Shown piece by piece: positions 55,871-64,000 of a stretch of 64,000 bases of DNA; position 1 is the stretch's first letter, and each line of letters starts with the position of its first letter. The stretch is taken from positions 206,692 through 270,691 of the forward strand of contig VXAY01002819.1 in the NCBI GenBank assembly GCA_013399855.1, given 5' to 3'. Origin of the DNA: Oxyruncus cristatus. Lineage: Eukaryota; Chordata; Aves; Passeriformes; Cotingidae. The translations under genes were made by a program, and so were the position numbers. A model generated the notes under the pieces. The model made no database searches. It worked only from the letters and a program-made list of their open reading frames with translations, and was not told the origin of the DNA.

Positions 55871-57637
55871 CACCCTGCATTACTTTATTTTCTCAGTTTG
55901 GCCACTGAAACAAAAGACAAGCACGTGGGAGCTGTGGGGTACATACTACACAGTGTTGGGGGGTTTTGAGTGGGAGCTTGGGAAGAGCTTGTGGCGGCAG
56001 AACATGTTGTACCAATGACTTTGGTGATGGCAGGAGATTGTGGGAACTAATTTTAGCTATGCCAGAAAGCTTATGCAGGAGAGGAGAGCGTGCTGTGCCG
56101 AGCCCACCTGGCTCCTCCCAGGGCTGTGGTGGTGGCCACTGGTGTCTAGACGTGCTGCTGGGTGCCAGAGGTGCGTGGCAGCTCTCACCCGGTGCCATTT
56201 TCTCCCTGCAGAGCAGCATCTGTGCCCGTTATCTGTTTTCTCCATCTGGTGTTTGAGAAAGCCCATCTTGAGGAGATAAATGCGATACTGAAGGGAGCTT
56301 CTGGTCTGCCCAGGGGGTTTTTCAGCTCTCTTTGCACAGAAGAAACCACTCTGGGGAGGGGGAAGAGCAGGGGAAAGGACTGGGGAGGCAAAGGACAAGG
56401 GGGGCTGGTTTGTGTGGCCAGAGCGTGAAGGGATGAGTTCAAATGTGTTGGTTTGGTTTGGGGTCAGGTGTAGTGGAGTGATGGGAGTGAGGGAGAAGCC
56501 CACCTCCCTGAAGCACCAGGACTTGCAGAAGAGCAGCAGTGGGGCACCGTGAGGGGCACAAGCTGCCAGTGCAAGGCAGAGGGACAGTGCCTTGTAGTGA
56601 ACAAGGCCCTCCTCTGGGGCTGCAGAAGAAGCTGCGTAGGCTCCTCTTTGCTCCTTGACGGCAAAGAGAAGATGATCTGACCGTACCTGCCAAATCCCAT
56701 CACTGTGGGCACCTGGGTAGCCCTTCCACCACCCAGCTCAGCTGAATATACCTCACTGGAGGAAGAAGCTGTGCTTTTCACTTACTACACCCTCTCCACC
56801 CCCACTCTATCCCAGGTGTGACCTTATCAAGTCACACAGAGCTGCTGGATGTGGAGGCATGTGTTGAAAGGGAGGTGTGTTTGGTGGGGGCTGCTGGACT
56901 CCCTGGCGTGGGGCTGTGCCTGCCCTGTGATGCTTCATGCCCTTTGTCAGCAAGGAGGAGTGGAGGGCTAAGTGGTAGTAGGAGAACCCCCAAATCATGC
57001 CATCAACAATCTGTGCAGCAGCACGGGGGGCTGCAGGGAGGTGTCCTCCACCAAATTCCGAGGAGCAGCAGGCTGCTGGCCCATCCTGGCTCCCTGCAGC
57101 ATGGGCGTGCAGGACTCCCGCTCCAGCGGGAAGGCTTCAAACACAGCGTTCCAAGCAGGTGTCTGGGAGCGTGGTGGGACAGCAGGTGTTTGATATCTGC
57201 TCTCCTGTGCTCCCATGCTTCTGTCAGCACCAGCTCCCTGCTGAAGCCTTGTAGGGCGGCTGCCTTTGTTGCAGAGGGAAAAATCAGCTGTTCAGAGGTA
57301 CGTGAGATCAGAAGGGATCAGGGGTTGCTGCAGATCTGAAATCGATGTCTGCCCTTGTTTGGAGGGGAGATGGTTGTGCCCAAACCTCTGTTGGCTGTTT
57401 TACAGGTGGCCATGGCTGGTAATGCTGGAGAGGGTGGTAGGACCTTGTCGCTGTGGTTTTATCCCACGGGGAATCCCTCCAGCCTGGTGTGGGAGGGTCT
57501 CTCCCCAGGCCCTTACTGGAAACCCACAAAGCCTCCTGAATCATGGACTTCTGGGTTTGCATTTAGTATTCCCATCTGGCATTCTCTTTCTCTGTTTTCA
57601 TTTCTCCCTCTCTTGCCCCCTCCCTCCATCTTTATCA
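55871..57637. other. Non-coding DNA or intron, no gene recognised
   Basis: No gene was recognised. A 23-nt segment at 57275-57297 lies between acceptor-like and donor-like sequences but is too short and unsupported to accept. Confidence 0.5.
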
Positions 57638-57775
57638 GTAGCTAATGAAACAGGCAGGGAGAAACCCAATTCGTACAGTAATTAAATTTACTTAGTGGGT
57701 ATTCAGCTGGAGTAATGAGAAGTTTAATTCAATGATTAGTTTTTTCTTTCATTAATTAAAAATGGAACAACGGTG
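57638..57775. promoter_or_regulatory. Candidate homeodomain-rich regulatory element
   Basis: About seven TAAT/ATTA cores occur in some 125 bp, including GTAATTAAAT, AGTAATGAG, TTTAATTC, GATTAG and CATTAATTAAAA. The block lies between the two best exon candidates and would be intronic if they belong to one gene. The call rests on motif density only. Confidence 0.3.
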
Positions 57776-57820
57776 CAGTTACAGTGGGCTGCATTGATCC
57801 TCCTCATGGAAAACTGCTGG

Positions 57821-57847
57821 TGGAGGAGGAGGAGGAGGAGGAGGAAG
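57821..57847. repeat. (GGA)n microsatellite
   Basis: This is a run of about nine GGA/GAG units. It is likely polymorphic in length. Confidence 0.9.
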
Positions 57848-60001
57848 GAAATGTGCTTGTTTTATCTTCTGTGTGCTCTCCCCACACACAGATGCCCTGT
57901 TCCCAGTTGACCCCTTGCCCAGGTGTCCCTGAGTGACTCTAGGTGAGGGGTGCTTGTGGCAAGGCTGGAGGAGAGCAGTGCCAGAGCCCCCCACCAGGTC
58001 CTCTCCCCAATCTGTCCCCAGCAGCAGCCTTTCAGTTTAAAAAGGGATTTGAAATCCTTGCTGTAGGTGGAAGATTGAAAAGCAGGTCCCAGCCCACAAG
58101 AAGTTTTCGGTGGGAGAGTTGTTTTCCTTCCTTGCTGAACAGATTTTGATCCACTTAAATATGTTAAACTCATAAACATGTTTTTAGTCTTTTAAAGTAC
58201 GTGACGTGTGAAAGCAAAGAATTAAAACCAAATAAGTAATTTCCCATTTTTCCAATGCTTTCTGCAGGCTCTTGAGCAATGTTAAGACTTCAGATGTCCT
58301 TTGAAGAATGACTGGGCAGGTTCTGTTCCCCTAAAGCAGAGGCGTTGGTGTGCTCCTAGTTTTTGACACAGGTTTATTTTGGGTAGCTTTAGGGATCATT
58401 GTAAGACCTACTAATCTGTGAATTAATAAGGGGGTGTAGTCAATAACAGGAATAACCCCCACCCCTAAAAAAAAACCCCAAAACAATGAACCATTAATTG
58501 GTGTTATAGATCCTGTCTCTGCAGGAGTGATGTGCATGAAGGGTGGTCACTCCTTACCTGTGCCCTCTCTGTCCCATGTGCCTGCCAAGTCATTGGCTTC
58601 TCTGCTGATGCTGTGGGTGCCCTGTGATGGTGAGAATTAGCCAAGGGCTGGGGCAAAGAGCATCTGGGTTTGAAGCCAGTGAGTGCCAAGGGCACTCAGC
58701 ACCTCTGGAAATGAGATGCTTTTGCTTTTCTTGTGTTATCTTGGGTGATAACTGCTTCAGGAAAGCTAGTGGGCAGGCAAGAGGGTCCTGGCCAGTCCAA
58801 AGCTGTTTCCCTGTGCTGGGAAGGGCAGACAGAGTCCCATGTGGGACTGGAGCCTCCTCCAGCAGTGTTCATGCCTCCTGAGGCTCCTCTGTGCCCCTGG
58901 CTTGTGGAGCTACTCAGGTTTCAGAGAAATTACTTTTTATTCTCAGAAAGGAGGAATACATCCCCCAGCTTTGACCTCATCTCCTGAAACGGCAAAAATC
59001 GTGATGGGAAATGGTTTCTGGCAGGAGTGGAGATGACGAGGGACATTTCCTCCCACACCTGGCAGGAGAGTTGCGGCTGTGGTACCTGTGCTGACCCCTT
59101 TCCAGCACGTACCTTGGCTGTGGGGAGGTGAGCCTGAGGTCAGGATGTGGTCAGTTTGGGCGCTCTGGTGCTGGCAGCCTGTGCACCCCTTGGCTGGGCC
59201 GGAGCTCCTGGCATCTCTCAAGGCCCAGCCTGTTGTCCCCAGGGAGTTGTGACAGCGCTTTGCTCTGGGCAGTGTTTTGGGCTGACTCTGGCTGTAGCAC
59301 AGCATCTCCAAATCCCAGAACATCTGTGGGAGAACCCTCAAAGCCCCTGGGTCTGTGGGATGCAGTGTCCCCCAGTCAGAGCCTCGTGCCTCACTGCTGG
59401 GGTCCTGATCTGTGAGACCCTTTTGCAGCTCTGCATTTTGGTGATGTTTTGCACTTCCTATGCCATGTGGAGCATTTGGTTGGGGTACAGGGATGCAGCC
59501 AGGGACTGAGCTGCCTGGGGAGACTGTTGGAGGGCAGTGCCAGCCTGTGTTGGCCAGTGAGTGCTGTCTGACCTCGTAGGCAGCTACAGCACTATCGTGA
59601 ACCAGTGCTTTTTTCCAAGGGGTTTTGCATGCATGTGCTTCTTGAGAGATCACTGCAAACAATTCCCAAGTGCTCTGGCCCAAATCTGTCCTGGTAGCTG
59701 TCAGCAGATCAATGCTCTACTAAGTACAGACCTGCTCTATTTCTGTGGGAAAATGGCTTTGTTAAACAGTTCATTTTGGGCCTTTCAGCAGCGGGACCAC
59801 TAAATTTTGGTAGTTGTGTTTTTCTGTCTGTTGCAGCCTGATTTATAACTTTCAAATATCAGCTCAGATGAAGATTAGGCTTGCCTGAGCTCAGTTTTGG
59901 GAGGGAGAGGGGAAAAACATTCACAGCTTTTTAATTTCTCTTCTGCTCATCTCTCAAATGCCAGGTTTAAAGCCCTAATTTTGGTATCATTTCTCCTACA
60001 G
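57848..60001. other. Non-coding DNA or intron, no gene recognised
   Basis: AT-rich sequence at 58140-58280 and 58370-58510 contains several ATTA cores. A 246-codon minus-strand open frame (58943-59683) shows no recognisable domain. A 22-nt segment at 59106-59127 has splice-like borders but is too short to accept. Confidence 0.5.
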
Positions 60002-60087
60002 TGCATGAGTGGAAAGCAGAGGAGAGGCCAAAGCCCAGTGTGCCCCTGGCATCCGATCCCCCAACACCCTGCCTTCATCTGACCCAG
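60002..60087 (+). CDS. Candidate internal coding exon, 86 nt, unknown protein
   Basis: A 3' splice-site pattern (TTGGTATCATTTCTCCTACAG, ending 60001) and a good donor (CAG followed by GTAGGTGA, from 60088) enclose 86 nt. One frame is open throughout: two bases complete a split codon, then 28 codons end exactly at the donor. The peptide, containing HEWKAEERPKPSVPLASD, is hydrophilic and Pro-rich, as in a linker region. It lies 4.6 kb downstream of the 171-nt candidate on the same strand. The 171-nt exon ends in phase 0 while this one needs one base from the preceding exon, so they cannot be directly joined in the frames read here, and another exon would be required between them. Confidence 0.35.
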
Positions 60088-62942
60088 GTAGGTGACACGC
60101 AAGCTTGGTGTGTTGGTGTGGTGCTGAGAATGACACTCACATGCCTCTGTCATGCTGAATTCAGGACTGGACTGGATTCATTGGCATGTGGTAAATATGC
60201 ATTTTCCCTCCCCCTCAGTCCAGAGCTGCTTCCCAGCCCTCCTGGGAGTAAGGCAATGCTGCTTTCAGCTAGTATCTGGGGCAAGTAGGAAATGTTCAAT
60301 CCATCATGCCTGTACAGGGGAGTGTTTCACTGGGGAGAGAGGTATCTCAAATTATTATTTGAATGGTGGTACTCCTGAGAAAGGGTTTTGGGATGGGGTC
60401 ACGTGGCTCTGCTTAGGTGGGTTTGCTCCAACTCGTGTTTCATCAGCGAGGGGCAAACACTGCCCTCATGGAGTGATCCAGCATGGACAGCCTGGGAATG
60501 CTGGGCAGGAGTGGCTTCATCTTCTAGGAGAGGGCAGGTGAGAGGATCCCCAAAAAGTAATGTTTCTGGAGATGTCTCTATCACTGTTGTACAGCTCCTG
60601 CACTCTCTCCACCGGCTCAGCCTCTTCCCAGTGCTCTTGCTGGGACAGTTAAAAGAGATAGGAGCAGGTTTTGGCCCGTGCTGTACATCCACATCCTCAC
60701 CTGAACTCTGTGAGCTCGATGCAGGCGATGCGTGAGACAGCAAACATCAGAGCTGACGGGGCTGAGGCAATTTCCCAGGGTGTCAGTCCTTGAGAGAGAA
60801 TAAAAAGGATCTCTCGGTGAAGAGCAGGACTTGGTTGCCTAATAAGAAAAAAAATTGGGATGGTTCAAGCATCTTCCACATGCCAGAGCTGGGGGGAGGA
60901 ATTGTTGAAACTGGATGTTGTCCAAGGTGGTAGGAGATGAAGGAGTGTGCTGGGATCTCTGCTTGGCAGGAGTGGTGCCACTGGGAGGAAGGAAGACTTC
61001 TACCCGGGGGAGGATGCAGGACCTCACTTGGGACTGCTCGGAGGCAGTGTCCCATACCCGGTTCAGAGAAAAGGGAATCAAAACTGTGAGGCAGAAGTGT
61101 CTTTCACACTCAGATACATCATTTCGCCTTTATGTTGTGTCTTTTGCTCAAAGCAAAGAGCAGGCTGCATAGGCTCAACCTGATGCATGCAAAAAAGGGA
61201 CCTGTCCTTACCTTGCCTCCCATTCCTGCGTGAGAGGAGCCTGTGGGGAGGCATTTCCAGCTTCGCAGAGAGGTATTTCTGGCTTCTTGTTGCTGTTTCC
61301 CATTTTATAATAAGCAGGAATGAGCCCAGACAGCCGTCTCTTCCTGCTCCCACAGGTACTCTGTGTGGATTGGACTCTGGGAAAAGCTGTGTGTGAAGGG
61401 TGCTTGGTCGCAGGAGCTCCCACTGTGCCAGGGCTGACAGAGCAAGTGGGGAGACCATGGAAATAGCAGTTTTCTGTCAAAACACCTTTTCAACAGCAAG
61501 CCCTGAAGTGCGTTTATTCTTAGCGATCTTTTATTAAACCAAAATTCTGCTGGGAAATGATCCTGCTGGTTAAAGTCCTCCCTGAAAATACAAGTACTGA
61601 GAGCCATCTGGTCTGTGTTTGGCTTCGTGTATTTTCTTCCAGAGTGCTATTTGCAAAAACGGAAGATTTTTCCTAGGAACAGTATTTAGAAAATGAGGTG
61701 GTTTTGTTTTTTCCTTCTGCCTTTTCCTCTGAGAAAAGGAGAAGTTATTTCACAGGGAATTTGGGATAATGGAGTAGTGTAAAGTAAGATACGCAGGTAT
61801 CCCCAGAAATGCCAAGGCAGCGGAAAGAATTCCAAAGTTTATTTAGAAGGCCAGAACACGAGGAACTTAAAAATACCTCGCAGTGCTTACTGAAACCCTG
61901 GGCCCCAGGGAGAAAAGGCGGGTTCCTGCCCTCTCCAGGGCCTCTTCATCCTCTGTCTTTCTCCCCTGCCTTCCCAAGGCTCTGTACGTGTCTTGGAGGA
62001 AAGCATGATGTGGTGCTGGGAGGGGGGATCTCAGCCTGAGCTTCCAGTAGGAACATCAGCCCTCTCCCCAAGGAGCCTGCAAACCTTGGGGCTGGATGAT
62101 GTGGTCAGAGGCTTTATTTAGTTCTGAGGCAGGGCTGAGCCTGAGTGGATTTTTAATGCACGAATTTTTAGTGTTTAAACTGAGCAGATCTTTGAACTGC
62201 TGTGGTTTCTGAGGGATGTTTCTCTTCCTCTCTGAATGTGTGTGCCATAAATGCTCCAAAAAAAATCCTCCCTGTCCTCTCCAGTGTTGGTAACTCCAGT
62301 GATGTGGCCAGAAACTTGCAGAAGGGTTTCCACGAAGACCCTGTGGAGCGTCTTCGATTTTTTTTCACTATCAAAAAGCAAGTTTTCAGCACCAAGGTTA
62401 CTTCTAAAGGCTGGTATCCCCAGGAGAGGAGGTCTCATGTAGGGGTGTCAGCAGTGTTGGGGCTGTCCCCAGGAAAGGTGTGAGGGACAGTGGGGACTCC
62501 AGGGCCACTCTTGTCTTCAGCTGGCCCAAATGCTGTGGTTTGAGTAGGGTGACTGGAAGAGCTGAGAAAGAGCCAGGCTGGAGGAAGGAATGTCGCAGAG
62601 GGAGAGGTGTCTGTGGCCTCCTTTAGAAGGCCGGTTTCTTCACCTCAGCATTGCCAAGTAAAAGCCCTGAATTTCTGTTCCGTGCCTTACCTGGTTCCTG
62701 CCTGGGTCTCCGGATTAAACCAGATTTCCTTCCAAACATCTCACTCCGAGGGCTGACAGAACTATCAAGAGATTTTTATTTTCAAAAATATTAATCGTGA
62801 AAACTGTTAGTTGGGCAAATGACTACCAAGCCAGGCAGGGAGCCAGGCTGTGCTGCCCAGGGGTGGCACCACGAGTGCATCTGCTGGCCTGTGGGGCAAA
62901 CCTGGAAGCCACCACCGTGGTCCAGCAGCTCTGCAGAGCCAC
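60088..62942. other. Non-coding DNA, no gene recognised
   Basis: No gene was recognised. An AT-rich stretch at 61500-61620 is a possible conserved element. The frame at 62202-62483 (plus, 93 codons) reads as plausible peptide but has no motif and an equally long opposite-strand frame. Confidence 0.5.
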
Positions 62943-63032
62943 GTGGTGGGATTTCATGCAGGGGTGCCTGATGCTCAGGGCTTTGCAGTGGTGGGATTTC
63001 ATGCAGGGTACCTTGGTGTCCTTGGCTTTCCA
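62943..63032. repeat. 45-bp tandem duplication
   Basis: Two head-to-tail 45-bp units start at 62943 and 62988. Their first 21 bases (through GTGGTGGGATTTCATGCAGG) are identical, while the last 24 have diverged. Because the unit length is a multiple of three, the plus frame repeats WWDFMQG, but no gene is evident. Confidence 0.8.
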
Positions 63033-64000
63033 GTACCTGTGAGCTTTGGTGGGGGCCACCAGGGACTATTTGTCACAGGGATCTGGGCACTGTGTTAGTG
63101 AGACAGGGAGGCTTTTGAGGTTTTCTAGCAGTGGAACCAGATCTTCCCCGTCTTGGGATGGGAGATTGTACCATGCACACACAGCTTTGGGATGTCACAT
63201 CAATGTTAACAACAGGCAAGAAGGGAGAGCAGAGCTGGGTGTGCGTGGCAGTTTGTTTCTTTAGATTTATGCACTGATACTTTCTGCTTAATTGCACCCT
63301 GACATGCACCAAGGGGCAGGGAGGAGTTTTGAAAAAACTTTTTTCCAAAAAAAAAAAATTTGCATCCATGAAATACTCAGGATGGGCTGACTGTTTTTTT
63401 TTTTTAGAAACTGCCATAATTACTCCTGCAAGGCTTCCAGTTCTCCTGCTCTCACTGCACTTGGAGAGAGGCAGCAGGAGTGTTTGTCCTGCCTAGCACA
63501 GGGGGGCTGGGAGGTGATCCCTGCATTGATGCTTGGAGGTGGGTGAGCTGGGAGTCAGAGGGCTGGCTTGTTCCCATGGATGGGAGCTGGTGGTGGACTG
63601 AGGGCTTGGAAGGGGATGGAGGCAATTTAATGACGTATTAGGGTGTACTCAGAACAATAAAAATGTCCCTGGTGCACCCCACAGCTCCCTCCTGACTGCG
63701 TCCTGCCTCTCCCGTGGCTGTGGGGAACCCAGTGGTGTGTCGGGGCCTTGGGGACAGCGTGTCTTGCCTGTAGAGAGGGGCTGCTCCAGGAGGTCTCTCC
63801 CAAGGCTGTTAGGCATGATCCAAAATTAGCATGTCATTCACTTGCTCTTAGCTCTGTTAGCTCTGCGAGGCTAATAGGGCTTAATGAAAAAGGCCTCTTG
63901 TCACCAAAATCAGCACGGCTGACTCAGAACACGCAGAGGGAGCAGACTTGCTGATGGAGGCAATGTCGATGTTTTAAGCGCTCACCCAGTCACAGCAGGG
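63033..64000. other. Non-coding DNA, no gene recognised
   Basis: No gene was recognised. A-rich and T-rich runs at 63330-63405 (CTTTTTTCCAAAAA followed by TTTGCATCCATG) resemble a similar string near 42640-42665, which could reflect a shared old repeat. The remainder is GC-rich without motifs. Confidence 0.5.

Noticed and set aside
58331..58537. Minus-strand 68-codon frame with a hydrophobic segment, considered as a mitochondrial insertion or retroviral TM piece
   Set aside because: The hydrophobic part arises from a T-rich run. The sequence does not match a mitochondrial protein I can recognise, and no retroviral neighbours are present.
59106..59127. 22-nt microexon-like segment before GTGAGC
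   Set aside because: It is too short to support from sequence alone and would shift the frame.
58943..59683. 246-codon minus-strand open frame
   Set aside because: No recognisable motif. It reads as low-stop GC-rich sequence with overlapping plus-strand frames.
1..64000. tRNA, rRNA, known microRNA and CRISPR arrays
   Set aside because: No B-box-like GGTTCGAATCC, no rRNA core and no well-known microRNA seed sequence in a hairpin was noticed. The tandem repeats found lack unique spacers of CRISPR type. A covariance-model search was not possible.

Overview
The window looks like 64 kb of a bird nuclear genome. The main evidence is two CR1 LINE fragments with the avian-type 3' end (10891-11376 and 53382-53625, both minus strand), a third probable CR1 stub near 35.4 kb, and a decayed gammaretrovirus-like provirus at 13.9-16.5 kb. 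I see no mammalian SINEs, no operon-like gene packing and no bacterial or plasmid signatures. A 37-base run of N (55619-55655) marks an assembly gap. I cannot name the species.

No complete protein-coding gene, tRNA, rRNA or known small RNA could be recognised. Most of the window reads as intergenic or deep-intronic sequence. It mixes GC-rich, CAG/CTG-rich stretches, which produce many spurious open frames, with short AT-rich islands dense in TAAT/ATTA cores that look like conserved regulatory DNA. Two segments have the form of spliced coding exons on the plus strand: 55218-55388 (171 nt, open in frame) and 60002-60087 (86 nt). Their order and strand are compatible with one transcript, but I recognise neither peptide. 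Weaker exon-like segments lie at 17152-17194 (+) and 49401-49433 (-).

Layout: 0-10.9 kb is unannotated non-coding DNA with homopurine and short-period repeats. At 10.9-11.4 kb is a CR1 tail. At 13.9-16.5 kb is the provirus remnant, in minus orientation, keeping part of RNase H, the integrase C-terminus, env-region sequence and the TM anchor. It has lost gag, protease, reverse transcriptase and the integrase core. A similar stretch of about 38 bp at both ends, with a purine tract beside one copy, suggests the two LTR starts. At 23.1-23.3 kb a CpG-dense patch sits beside an AAAT microsatellite and a TATA-like box. At 28.4 kb is a three-copy 25-bp minisatellite. At 35.4-36.1 kb is a mosaic of old repeats. 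At 53.4 kb is a second CR1. At 55-60 kb are the two best exon candidates, and at 62.9 kb is a 45-bp duplication.

No gene set here works together as a pathway, and I found no convincing undescribed system. The most useful leads are the provirus structure, the candidate exons, the CpG patch and the homeodomain-motif-rich islands.
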